From Saprospiraceae bacterium (GTDB lineage: Bacteria > Bacteroidota > Bacteroidia > Chitinophagales > Saprospiraceae), in assembly GCA_022841745.1 (NCBI GenBank), contig JALHQW010000006.1:119355-183354 (forward strand): a stretch of DNA of 64,000 bases. Direction: 5' to 3'. This document shows positions 18,041 through 26,906 of the stretch, one piece after another. The position numbers were made by a program, and so were the translations under genes. The notes under the pieces were generated by a model, which worked only from the letters and a program-made list of their open reading frames with translations, was not told the DNA's origin and did no database searches. Numbering within the stretch: the first letter of the stretch is position 1; each line of letters opens with the position of its first letter.

Positions 18041-21000
18041 ATGAAGAAAGCGCAGCTAATAAGGTTTTTCTTGCCCCTTCCAGCCCTCTTATTGTGGGGT
18101 TCCTGCAACAAGCAGCAACAGTCAGGCGGAAGTGTCGAACAGCTTTTTCACAAACTCCCAGCATCGGAAACAGGACTTGACTTCGTCAATGAGGTAAAGG
18201 ATGGCGAAGATTTCAACGTGCTTACCTACCGCAATTTCTACAACGGAGGTGGCGTCGCCATTGGCGACGTCAACAACGACGGGCTGGCTGACATCTACTT
18301 CACCGCCAACCAGCAACCCAACAAACTCTACCTCAATAAAGGCAACTGGAAATTCGAAGACATCACTGAAAAAGCGGGCGTCGGTGGCACCAAATCTTGG
18401 AGCACTGGCGTGTCAATGGCCGACGTGAACGGCGACGGCTGGCTCGACATCTACGTCTGCAACTCCGGCGATATCGTTGGCGACAACAAGGAAAACGAGC
18501 TTTTCATCAACCAGTCCGGCAGTAATCAGTCCGGCAGTCCGAAGTCGGGGGAAGTGCTTATACCCACCTTTAAGGAACAAGCCAAAGCATATGGACTTGC
18601 AAACAAGGGCTTTTCTACCCACGCCTCCTTCTTCGATTACGACACCGATGGCGACCTTGATTGCTACATCCTTAATAATTCCTACAAAAACCCAGAGCGC
18701 ATAGACCCCTTCAAAAGCACCCGCCTCCAAAAAGACTCGCTCGGTGGCGACAAACTCCTGCGCAACGACGGTGAACGATTCACAGATATAACTGATGCAG
18801 CAGGCATCTATTCCTCCGCCATCGGCTTCGGCCTTGGCGTCTCCATCAGCGACCTGAACGGCGACATGCTGCCCGATATTTATGTGAGCAATGACTTTTG
18901 GGAAAGGGACTATCTCTATCTTAACAGTCCACAGTCCACAGTCAGCAATCAGCAGTCGGGGGCTGCTACCACGGCATCGACTGCCGGACTGAAGACTGGC
19001 GGACTGAAGGCTTTCAAAGAAGAACTCACCACCCGCATCCCCCTCTGCTCCGTCGCCAGCATGGGTGCCGATATTGCCGACCTCAACAACGACGGGCATC
19101 CTGACATCTTTACAACCGACATGCTCGCAGCCGACAATTACCGCCTAAAAGCCATGACCGTCTTCGACCCCTACCACCTCGAAGACCTGAAATACCGGGC
19201 CGACTACCATTACCAAATCCTCCAGAATTGCCTCCAAATCAACGATGGCAACGCCAATTTCCAAGAAACAGCCCACCTCTCCGGCGTCGCCGCCACCGAC
19301 TGGAGCTGGGGTGCCCTCGCTTTCGATTTTGACAACGACGGCTGGAAGGACATTTTCGTCGCCAATGCGCTCTATAAAGAAATCATGTACCTCGATTTTA
19401 CCAATTTCATCAACGACAAAGACGAGGTGAAAAAGGTCGTCACTGAAAAAGGCAAGTTCGACTGGCGAGACTTCGCCGAGTTCCTCCCCTCTAATCCGCT
19501 GCCGAATTACGCCTTCGTTAACCAGTCTTCAGTACGTCAGTCCGTCAATCCGCAGTCCGGCACTGCTACCACTGAACCGACTGCCGGACTGAGGACTGAT
19601 GGACTGATGACTCAAAAAAGCGGACTGCTGACTTTCAAGGACCAAGCCACCGCCCTCGGCCTCGGCGACCCCTCCTTCTCCAACGGCGCAGCCTACGGCG
19701 ACCTCGACAACGACGGCGACCTCGACCTTGTGGTGAACAACGTGAACATGCCCTGCTTTGTCTATCGGAACGACGCCAGCAGCAAGCCCAATCACAACTA
19801 TTTGAAAGTCAAATTGATAGGTGAAGGCAAAAACACGCTGGGCGTAGGCGCAAAAGTGAAGATCACGGCTGGCGGAACGGAACAGGTGCTCCAGCACTTC
19901 CCACAGCGGGGCTTCCAAAGCAGCATGGAACCCGGCCTGCTTTTCGGTTTGGGTGCTGCGCAACAGGTGGAAAAACTCGAAATCACCTGGCCCGATAAGC
20001 GCACCCAGGTATTGGAAAACCTGGCTGCCAATCAAACGCTGGTGTTGAAACAGTCCGGCAGTCCGCAGGCCGGCAGTCCGCAGTCCGGCAGTCCGCAGTC
20101 CGGCAGTCCGCAGTCCGGCAGTCCGCAGTCTGGCAGTCCACAGTCTGGCAGTTCACAGTCGGGGGCTGCAGGCATGGCACAGATTCCGGACTGGAGACTG
20201 AAGCCTGAAGCACTCAAAGAAAGCCGCCACACCGAAAACCGCTTCAACGACTTCGATCATGAGCGGCTGTTGCCGAGGATGCTCTCCACCGATAGCCCGA
20301 AAATCATCCGGGGCGACCTCAACGGCGACGGGCAGGAGGACTTTGTGCTAACGGGTGCTGCTGGCGACCCCGATAAGTTATTTTTCCAAAAAAACGGAAC
20401 TTGGAATCACCAGCCTGATTTTCAATCCAAAGATGACATCGAGCGGGAAACCACCTGCGGCGCTATCTTCGACCTGGACGGCGACGGCGACAACGACCTG
20501 CTGCTTGGTACGGGCGGCAATGAGTTTCAGCGTGGTTTTGAATACTATTTGCTGCGGTTTTATGAAAACGACGGCAAGGGCAAACTTCAAGCAAATCACT
20601 CGATGGCCCCCCCGGCTGGCGGCATGCTCTCCTGCATCGTCACTGGCGATATTGATGGTGACAAAGACCTTGACCTCTTCATCGGTGGGCGAGCCGTGCC
20701 GGGCAATTACGGACTGATGCCCCGTAGTTTTTTGCTCCGCAATGACGGCGGGGGTCGCTGGACGGACGTGACCGAAAAAGAACTCGGCAACTGCGGAATG
20801 GTCACCGACGCTGCATTCGCCGACACGGACAAGGACGGCGACCAAGACTTGCTTGTGGTGGGTGATTGGATACCCGTCATGCACTTCCAGAACGAGGGCG
20901 GACGCATGGTTTTCTCCAAAAAGCAAACCCAAAAACCCTTCTCCGGCTGGTGGACCTGCATCGAAGCCGCCGACCTCGATGGCGACGGCGACCTCGATTT

Positions 21001-21673
21001 CGTGCTGGGCAACTGGGGCTTGAACACCAAGTTCAAGGCCACTGATGAGCGCCCGCTCACGATGTACGTCAAGGATTTTGACCAAAACAAAAAGACCGAG
21101 TTCGTGCTGAACTGGTACCCGCCGCTCGACGACAAACCCTGGCCCTTTGCTGGGCGGCTCGATATGACTGGGCAAGTGCCCTCATTGAAAAAGAAGGCGC
21201 TCAAATTCGAGGACTACGCCAAGCTGACTTACGAAACCATGTTCACCGAAGCGGAAAGAAAAGGCGCAGTGGCGCACAAAGCCAACTGGCTGCAAACCTC
21301 CGTGCTTTGGAACGATGGCAAGGAGTTCAGGCTCGAAGCGCTGCCGATGGAAGCGCAGGTCTCCCCAGTGTTCGGCATCGCCGTGGACGATTTCAATGCC
21401 GACAGGAAAATGGACATCTGGCTCGGCGGCAATTTTTATGGCTTAAAACCAGAAGTGGGGCGGCACGACTCCAGCCGAGGGGTCTTACTGGCTGGTGATG
21501 GCAACCCTAAAGGGGTAAGTTTTTCTTTCATAAAAAACTCGGAGTCGGGCATTTATATCAATGGCGAGGTGAGGGATGCGGCAGTGTTTGAGACAAAAAG
21601 CGGCAAGTTGCTTTTGGTGGCGAGGAATGATGCGGAGGCGGTGTTTTACGTAAAAACTGGACAGATCCAATGA
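18041..21673 (+). CDS. Large FG-GAP/VCBS and ASPIC-UnbV repeat lipoprotein 1
   Basis: About 1210 residues, start at ATG 18041 because a lipoprotein signal follows (LLLWGSC). Many FG-GAP/VCBS calcium-binding blades of the form DVNNDGLADIYF or DLDGDGDLDFVLGN span both halves; an ASPIC/UnbV domain lies at about 590-660 (YLKVKLIGEGKN...PDKRTQVLENL). Likely an extracellular or outer-membrane beta-propeller binding protein; such proteins often sit next to SusCD pairs, so a role with that system is plausible but unproven. Four linkers are replaced by CAGTCC-type repeats coding SPQSG and GLRTD pentapeptides. Overlaps the next, paralogous gene by 4 bp (ATGA). Confidence 0.88.
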   Translation: MKKAQLIRFFLPLPALLLWGSCNKQQQSGGSVEQLFHKLPASETGLDFVNEVKDGEDFNVLTYRNFYNGGGVAIGDVNNDGLADIYFTANQQPNKLYLNKGNWKFEDITEKAGVGGTKSWSTGVSMADVNGDGWLDIYVCNSGDIVGDNKENELFINQSGSNQSGSPKSGEVLIPTFKEQAKAYGLANKGFSTHASFFDYDTDGDLDCYILNNSYKNPERIDPFKSTRLQKDSLGGDKLLRNDGERFTDITDAAGIYSSAIGFGLGVSISDLNGDMLPDIYVSNDFWERDYLYLNSPQSTVSNQQSGAATTASTAGLKTGGLKAFKEELTTRIPLCSVASMGADIADLNNDGHPDIFTTDMLAADNYRLKAMTVFDPYHLEDLKYRADYHYQILQNCLQINDGNANFQETAHLSGVAATDWSWGALAFDFDNDGWKDIFVANALYKEIMYLDFTNFINDKDEVKKVVTEKGKFDWRDFAEFLPSNPLPNYAFVNQSSVRQSVNPQSGTATTEPTAGLRTDGLMTQKSGLLTFKDQATALGLGDPSFSNGAAYGDLDNDGDLDLVVNNVNMPCFVYRNDASSKPNHNYLKVKLIGEGKNTLGVGAKVKITAGGTEQVLQHFPQRGFQSSMEPGLLFGLGAAQQVEKLEITWPDKRTQVLENLAANQTLVLKQSGSPQAGSPQSGSPQSGSPQSGSPQSGSPQSGSSQSGAAGMAQIPDWRLKPEALKESRHTENRFNDFDHERLLPRMLSTDSPKIIRGDLNGDGQEDFVLTGAAGDPDKLFFQKNGTWNHQPDFQSKDDIERETTCGAIFDLDGDGDNDLLLGTGGNEFQRGFEYYLLRFYENDGKGKLQANHSMAPPAGGMLSCIVTGDIDGDKDLDLFIGGRAVPGNYGLMPRSFLLRNDGGGRWTDVTEKELGNCGMVTDAAFADTDKDGDQDLLVVGDWIPVMHFQNEGGRMVFSKKQTQKPFSGWWTCIEAADLDGDGDLDFVLGNWGLNTKFKATDERPLTMYVKDFDQNKKTEFVLNWYPPLDDKPWPFAGRLDMTGQVPSLKKKALKFEDYAKLTYETMFTEAERKGAVAHKANWLQTSVLWNDGKEFRLEALPMEAQVSPVFGIAVDDFNADRKMDIWLGGNFYGLKPEVGRHDSSRGVLLAGDGNPKGVSFSFIKNSESGIYINGEVRDAAVFETKSGKLLLVARNDAEAVFYVKTGQIQ
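18511..18550 (+). repeat. In-frame CAGTCC insertion, FG-GAP gene 1, site i
   Basis: Left-arm units only (CAGTCCGGCAGTAATCAGTC then CGGCAGTCCGAAGTCGGGGG), encoding QSGSNQSGSPKSG after the blade motif ELFIN. No right arm is present, so this copy is truncated or partly replaced. Confidence 0.8.
18925..19010 (+). repeat. In-frame CAGTCC element, FG-GAP gene 1, site ii
   Basis: Complete element with left arm, core (GGGGGCTGCTACCACGGCA) and right arm GACTGCCGGACTGAAGACTG, translated QSGAATTASTAGLKTGGLK after the blade motif DYLYLN. Confidence 0.9.
19522..19632 (+). repeat. In-frame CAGTCC element, FG-GAP gene 1, site iii
   Basis: Left arm of CAGTC units, degenerate core (CACTGCTACCACTGAACCGA) and right arm of GGACTGAGGACTGATGGACTG type, translated QSGTATTEPTAGLRTDGL after NYAFVN. 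Confidence 0.88.
20051..20200 (+). repeat. In-frame CAGTCC array, FG-GAP gene 1, site iv
   Basis: At least seven 15-bp units (GGCAGTCCGCAGTCC) encode SPQSG pentapeptides right after the ASPIC/UnbV domain, then GGGGGCTGCAGGCATGGCAC and a short right arm. The 7+8-bp unit pair keeps the reading frame. Confidence 0.9.
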
Positions 21674-24600
21674 ACAAACAGCTACTATATTTTTCACTGT
21701 TTACCCTTTTTTTGGGCGCTTGCACAAAAAAGGAAAAACCCCTTTTCCAGTCGCTCCCTGCTTCCGAAACGGGCATCCATTTCTCCAACCGCATCACTGA
21801 GGACGACACGTTCAATATCCTCAACTACGAGTACGTCTATAACGGCGGCGGCGTGGGCATCGGCGATTTCAACAATGACGGCTTACAGGATGTGTTTTTC
21901 ACGGGCAATCAGGTGGGCAACAAATTATACCTAAACAAAGGCTCCAAAGGAGCAAGCGATTTCAAGTTTGAGGATGTGACTGAACAGGCTGGCGTCGCCG
22001 CCAAAAACCGCTGGAATTCTGGTGTCGCTGTCGTGGACATCAACAACGATGGTTGGCTCGACCTCTACGTCTGCGCCACCACCTACCAGCCGGGCAGTCG
22101 CCGGGCGAATTCGCTTTTTATCAATAATGGCGGGCAGAGTCCGCAGTCTGACAGTCGGCAGTCTGGCAGTCCAACGGCAAACTCGACTGACGGACTGAAG
22201 ACTAAAGGACTGACTACTGCCACCTTCACCGAGATGGCCGCCGAATACGGCATCGCCGACACCTCCCATACCATGAACGCCGCTTTTTTCGATTACGACA
22301 ACGACGGCGACCTCGACCTTTACCTGCTCGTCAACCAGATGGACGAGAAAAAAGTACCGAATGTTTACCGCCCAAAAATCACGGACGGCACTTCCAAGCG
22401 AACTGATAAATTGTTCCGAAACGACTACGACGAAACGCTCAAACACCCAGTATTTACCGATGTTTCCAAAGAAGCAGGCATCCTCATCGAAGGCTTCGGC
22501 TTGGGCGTCAATATCTGTGACATCAACCAAGACGGCTGGAAGGACGTGTACGTGACGAACGATTATTTGACCAATGATTTGCTGTGGGTGAACAGTCCGA
22601 AGTCCTCAGTCCGGCAGTCCGACAGTCCGCAGTCAGGGGCTGCTACCACGGCGCCGACTGCCGGACTGAGGACTGCCGGACTGAGGACTGACGGACTGAG
22701 GACTGACGGACTGAGGACTGACGGACTGAGGACTGACGGACTGAGGACTTTTGTTGATAAAGCTCCCCAATACCTCAAGCACACCAGCCACAGCGCCATG
22801 GGCAACGACGTGGTGGACCTCAACAATGACGCCCTGCCCGACATCGTAGCCGTTGACATGCTGCCGGAAGACAACCTCCGCCGCAAGACCATGCTCATGC
22901 CCAATAACTACAATTCCTACCTGAACAACGACAAATTCGGCTACCAGTACCAATACGTCCGCAACACCCTGCAACTCCACCAAGGGTTCAAGCCGGGTAG
23001 CCCTGACCCACTGTTTAGCGAAGTTGCTATGTTCTCCGGCATCTCCTCTACCGACTGGAGTTGGACGCCCCTCGTCGCCGATTTCGACTGCGATGGTTAC
23101 CGGGACATCATCATCACCAACGGCTTCCCAAAGGATGTGACCGACCGTGATTTCATTGATTTCAATTCGGAAAAAGGCAGGTTTTTGACCAAGCAGCAGT
23201 TGATGGAGAAAATCCCTTCGGTTAAAATAAAAAACTATGCTTTTCGGAATGAGTCAGCAGTATATCAGTCCGGCAGTCCGCAGTCCACAGTCCACAGTCC
23301 GCAGTCCACAGTCCACAGTCCGAAGACCGAAGTCCACAGTCCGCAGTCCACAGTCCACAGTCCGCAGTCGGGGGCGCAGACTGGCGGACTGAAGACTGAA
23401 GGACTGCGGACTCAACAAAACCCGCCAACTTTCGAGAACATGGGCGCCAAATGGGGCATCACCCAATCCTCCTTTTCCAACGGTGCCGCCTATGCCGATT
23501 TCGACAATGACGGCGACCTCGATTATGTGGTGAACAATATAAACGACAGCGCTTTTGTGTTCAAAAACACGCTCATCGAGACAAGGAAAGACAGTGCTAA
23601 CTGGTTGAAAATCAAATTGAAAGGCCCTGAAAAAAACCTGAACGGCCTCGGCGCTACCGTGCAGGTATATTATGGCGGTGAAACGCAGTTTTGGGACAAT
23701 ACCCCGCACCGTGGCTACCTCTCCTCTGTGGAAACTGGGGCGCATTTTGGTTTTGGAAAAACGAAGCAACTCGACAGCGTGGTGGTTATTTGGCAAGCGG
23801 CCTACCCCACCCCGGCGTTAAGGCAGGTTTTGAAAAATACCGCTACCAACCAAGTACTAACGGTTAATTACAAGGACGGCAGCCCTTTCATCCCTCATCC
23901 CTCATCCCCCATCCCTATTTTCGCCTCCCACGACCTCAACTACATCCATGCCGAAAGCGATTACATTGACTTCAACGTCCAGCGCCTCCTGCCGCACAAG
24001 CTCTCCCAGTTCGGCCCAGCCATTGCCATTGCCGATGTGAATGGCGATGGCTTGGACGATTTCTATGTAAGCGGTTCGCATTTCAACAAGGGCAAATTTT
24101 TTATACAAAAGTCTGATGGTCAATTTGTTGCGCAAGACTTGCTGCCGGGTGAAGATGGCAACGCCAAGCGGGGCGAAGAACTAGGCACCCTATTTTTCGA
24201 TGCGGACGGCGATGGCGACCAAGACCTTTACCTTGCCACAGGCGGCTACGAATTCGACCTCAGCGACAGCTGCTACCAGGACAAACTCTACCTAAACGAA
24301 GGCGGTCGTTTCACACTGGCCAAGGATGCCCTGCCCCCCATCTTAAGCAGCGGCTCTTGTGTCAAAGCCGCCGATTTCGACCGGGACGGCGACCTCGACC
24401 TCTTCGTCGGGGGACGGGTGCTGCCCTTTCAGTACCCACTGCCTGTTAGCAGTTATTTATTAAAAAATGATGGGAAAGGCCATTTTACGGTAGCAAACAA
24501 AGACGCCGCCCCCGCCCTCGAAAACATTGGCCTCGTCTGCGATGCCCTCTGGACCGACTACGACAACGATGGCTGGCAAGACCTCCTCCTCGCAGGGGAA

Positions 24601-25653
24601 TGGATGCCGCTTTTATTCCTACACAATGACAAGGGAAATCTCACGCTCCCATCCTCTCATCCTCTCACCGATAAAATCGGCATGTGGAACAGCCTCGCCG
24701 CTGCCGACTTCGACCTCGATGGCGACATGGACTATGTGGTGGGCAACCTTGGCACGAACACCCTTTTCAAAGCTGACGAAGACCACCCCATCGGCATCTA
24801 TGCTGCCGACTTCGATGCCAACAAAACCGAACTGACCAACCCCGCCGCCGATGCAAACGTGAAGGGCAACCTCGGCATGGATGCCATACCGTCCGCCTGG
24901 TTTCCAGATGAGAAGGGCAAACTGACCGAATTTCCCTTCTTCGGCAGGGCGGATATGGACAAACAGCTCATCCGAACGAAAAAGCTCTACCTCCACCACC
25001 ACGATTTTGGCAAGGCAACAATGGCGGATTTGATGGGGCATTTTCCAGCCGCCAAGCCGCTTGTTTTAAAAGCTAATTATTTGAAAACCAGCTACATAGA
25101 AAACCTTGGGGACGGCAATTTTGCGCTGCGGGAAATGCCGCCTGCCGCCCAGCTTGCCCCGGTTTTCGGCATGGTTACCGGTGATTTCAACGGCGATAAC
25201 TTGCCCGACCTGTTGCTCACGGGCAACGATTTTGGCACAGAAACGGGCATGGGCCGCTCTGATGCCTTGAATGGCCTGCTCCTGCTCGGCGATGGCAAGG
25301 GAAATTTCACGCCGACGGCCATGCAGCAAAGCGGCATTTGCATAACCGGCGACGGCAAAAGCCTCGTCCGAATGCAAGGCAAGGATGGCAGTTCACTCAT
25401 TGCCGCAGGTCAAAACAAAGGACCATTGCAGGTTTTTAAAAACGGCAAATTGAGCGACAAATCACTGCCCTTGCAGCCTGCCGATTGCGCAGCAATTATC
25501 ACCTTGTCCGATGGGCGGAAATACCGGGAAGAATTGTCGTATGGCCATAGTTTTCTTTCTCAATCTGCCCGGCGGCTATGGCTGCCTGTGGGGGCGGTTT
25601 CTTTTGAAATCTTTGATTATCAAGGGAATAAACGGAGCGACCGGGTTCAATAA
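21670..25653 (+). CDS. Large FG-GAP/VCBS and ASPIC-UnbV repeat lipoprotein 2
   Basis: A 1327-residue paralogue of the preceding gene, starting in a 4-bp ATGA overlap, so translation is probably coupled. Lipoprotein signal ending FLGAC. Same order of parts: FG-GAP blades (DFNNDGLQDVFF, DINNDGWLDLYV, DFDNDGDLDYVV), ASPIC/UnbV domain at about 640-710 (WLKIKLKGPEKN), then further blades (DVNGDGLDDFYV, DADGDGDQDLYL). Repeat insertions stand at the same four linker positions as in the paralogue, but the unit numbers differ, and the fourth is of a different repeat family. Probably a surface calcium-stabilised propeller protein working with its neighbour; ligand unknown. Confidence 0.88.
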   Translation: MNKQLLYFSLFTLFLGACTKKEKPLFQSLPASETGIHFSNRITEDDTFNILNYEYVYNGGGVGIGDFNNDGLQDVFFTGNQVGNKLYLNKGSKGASDFKFEDVTEQAGVAAKNRWNSGVAVVDINNDGWLDLYVCATTYQPGSRRANSLFINNGGQSPQSDSRQSGSPTANSTDGLKTKGLTTATFTEMAAEYGIADTSHTMNAAFFDYDNDGDLDLYLLVNQMDEKKVPNVYRPKITDGTSKRTDKLFRNDYDETLKHPVFTDVSKEAGILIEGFGLGVNICDINQDGWKDVYVTNDYLTNDLLWVNSPKSSVRQSDSPQSGAATTAPTAGLRTAGLRTDGLRTDGLRTDGLRTDGLRTFVDKAPQYLKHTSHSAMGNDVVDLNNDALPDIVAVDMLPEDNLRRKTMLMPNNYNSYLNNDKFGYQYQYVRNTLQLHQGFKPGSPDPLFSEVAMFSGISSTDWSWTPLVADFDCDGYRDIIITNGFPKDVTDRDFIDFNSEKGRFLTKQQLMEKIPSVKIKNYAFRNESAVYQSGSPQSTVHSPQSTVHSPKTEVHSPQSTVHSPQSGAQTGGLKTEGLRTQQNPPTFENMGAKWGITQSSFSNGAAYADFDNDGDLDYVVNNINDSAFVFKNTLIETRKDSANWLKIKLKGPEKNLNGLGATVQVYYGGETQFWDNTPHRGYLSSVETGAHFGFGKTKQLDSVVVIWQAAYPTPALRQVLKNTATNQVLTVNYKDGSPFIPHPSSPIPIFASHDLNYIHAESDYIDFNVQRLLPHKLSQFGPAIAIADVNGDGLDDFYVSGSHFNKGKFFIQKSDGQFVAQDLLPGEDGNAKRGEELGTLFFDADGDGDQDLYLATGGYEFDLSDSCYQDKLYLNEGGRFTLAKDALPPILSSGSCVKAADFDRDGDLDLFVGGRVLPFQYPLPVSSYLLKNDGKGHFTVANKDAAPALENIGLVCDALWTDYDNDGWQDLLLAGEWMPLLFLHNDKGNLTLPSSHPLTDKIGMWNSLAAADFDLDGDMDYVVGNLGTNTLFKADEDHPIGIYAADFDANKTELTNPAADANVKGNLGMDAIPSAWFPDEKGKLTEFPFFGRADMDKQLIRTKKLYLHHHDFGKATMADLMGHFPAAKPLVLKANYLKTSYIENLGDGNFALREMPPAAQLAPVFGMVTGDFNGDNLPDLLLTGNDFGTETGMGRSDALNGLLLLGDGKGNFTPTAMQQSGICITGDGKSLVRMQGKDGSSLIAAGQNKGPLQVFKNGKLSDKSLPLQPADCAAIITLSDGRKYREELSYGHSFLSQSARRLWLPVGAVSFEIFDYQGNKRSDRVQ
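22136..22218 (+). repeat. In-frame CAGTCC element, FG-GAP gene 2, site i
   Basis: Left arm (CAGAGTCCGCAGTCTGACAG and following), diverged centre (CCAACGGCAAACTCGACTGA) and right arm GGACTGAAGACTAAAGGACTG, after the blade motif SLFINNGG. Confidence 0.85.
22593..22750 (+). repeat. In-frame CAGTCC element, FG-GAP gene 2, site ii
   Basis: Complete element. Core is GGGGCTGCTACCACGGCGCC. The right arm has five or more 15-bp GGACTGAGGACTGAC units encoding GLRTD pentapeptides, against only two units at the same place in the paralogue. Confidence 0.92.
23266..23412 (+). repeat. In-frame CAGTCC element, FG-GAP gene 2, site iii
   Basis: Long left arm of CAGTCC, CACAGTC and GCAGTCC units encoding SPQSTVH repeats, shortened core (CAGTCGGGGGCGCAGACTGG) and a right arm of GGACTGAAGACTGAAGGACT type. 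Lies after NYAFRN, matching site iii of the paralogue. Confidence 0.9.
23888..23918 (+). repeat. In-frame CATCCCT repeat, FG-GAP gene 2, site iv
   Basis: Four CATCCCT/CATCCCC units encode FIPHPSSPIP just after the ASPIC/UnbV domain. The paralogue carries a CAGTCC array at the same position, so two unrelated repeat families occupy one equivalent site. Confidence 0.8.
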
Positions 25654-25673
25654 ATTCAAAATCAATCAATTGC

Positions 25674-26882
25674 ATGAAATCACTCTACCTGACTTTTTAT
25701 TGCATCATTTTCCTTCAATCGCTACAAGCCCAGTGGATTGAACTGCCCAGTTTTACCACCAAACCACTTACCTCGGTGGACTTCAAGGACGAGAGCATGG
25801 GCTTGGTCTGCGGTCACAACCAAATCTGGCGTACCACCAACGGCGGCGACGACTGGACTTCGGTTTACACTGGAAACGAGGCAATCAGCCTCGAAGAAGT
25901 GCGCTGGGCCAGCGACCAAGTAGCCGTGGCCGTGGGGCTTGCCCAAGACGGAAGCAAGGGCCTGATACTCCGCTCCACTGACAGTGGGCAGTCGTGGTCA
26001 CAGGTAAACAACACTATCTCATCCATTTTCACTGACATTTTTTTCGTGAGCGAAAACGTGGGCTACCTCTGCGGTGGCAATACCCGCATTTTGAAAACAA
26101 CCAATAGCGGCCAAAGCTGGACTTCGCAGTTCAACGACAACAATTCCGACCTGTTTTCCATCCATTTTATCAGTGAAAATGAAGGTTATGCAGCGGGTGG
26201 CGTGGGTGGTACTGGACGGCTGCTACATACTAACAATGGTGGAGCAACTTGGGTGGATGTGAATTTGCCTGCCCCTTTTCTCCTTCAGTCCGTGTTTTTT
26301 GCTTCGCAAAACGTGGGCTATGTGGCGGGCGTGGGTGGTGAAATGCGAAAGACCGTGAACGGTGGCACTGACTGGGAAGACCTCAGCACCGCCAACTCGA
26401 CCAATATCCTCGACCTCTATTTTTTCGACCATACGTTTGGGTTTCTTGTGGGCGGCACATTGACTGTTACTTCCCTTCAAAAGACCGTTAATGGCGGCGG
26501 TTTTTGGGGGAATGATGCCCCCAATGCCGGAGCGGGCCTGTTCAGCATTGACTTCGTTGGCACAACCGGCTACGCCGCCGGCGTGAACGGCACAGTATTA
26601 AAAACAGTGGTGACAGTGAGCACGGAGGAGGTAGAAGATGCAGTGGCGGCAAGGGTTTTTCCCAATCCTTGCTCCGATGTTTTGACCGTGGAATTGCCGG
26701 AGGCAAAACTGGTGAGGATGGAACTGCTGGACGTGAATGGGAGGCTCTTGCGGAGCAACAAAATGGATTCAACTGCTACGACCACGACCTTGGATATTTC
26801 AAGCCTACAACCGGGTTTTTATTTTTTGAAAATCTCCACGAATGAAGGGATAGCTGTGAGGAAACTGACCGTTGCCCGATAA
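25674..26882 (+). CDS. Secreted BNR/Ycf48-like propeller protein with T9SS type A domain
   Basis: 402 residues with a signal peptide ending LQSLQAQ, six or so repeats of the type W-RTTNGGDDWTSVYTG and LKTTNSGQSWTSQF (BNR/photosystem-stability-factor-like propeller), then a C-terminal type IX sorting domain (about 325-402: ARVFPNPCSDVLTVELP, LDVNGRLL, GFYFLKIST, RKLTVAR). It should be secreted by T9SS and attached to the surface or released. It starts 20 bp after the FG-GAP genes and is probably in the same transcript. Ligand unknown. Confidence 0.88.
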   Translation: MKSLYLTFYCIIFLQSLQAQWIELPSFTTKPLTSVDFKDESMGLVCGHNQIWRTTNGGDDWTSVYTGNEAISLEEVRWASDQVAVAVGLAQDGSKGLILRSTDSGQSWSQVNNTISSIFTDIFFVSENVGYLCGGNTRILKTTNSGQSWTSQFNDNNSDLFSIHFISENEGYAAGGVGGTGRLLHTNNGGATWVDVNLPAPFLLQSVFFASQNVGYVAGVGGEMRKTVNGGTDWEDLSTANSTNILDLYFFDHTFGFLVGGTLTVTSLQKTVNGGGFWGNDAPNAGAGLFSIDFVGTTGYAAGVNGTVLKTVVTVSTEEVEDAVAARVFPNPCSDVLTVELPEAKLVRMELLDVNGRLLRSNKMDSTATTTTLDISSLQPGFYFLKISTNEGIAVRKLTVAR

Positions 26883-26906
26883 TTTATTTGTGAAATCACC
26901 TAATTG

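Noticed and set aside
24640..24672. Another in-frame repeat insertion (CCCATCCTCTCATCCTCTCA) in FG-GAP gene 2
   Set aside because: The units are short and the paralogue has a segment of similar length, so insertion cannot be shown.
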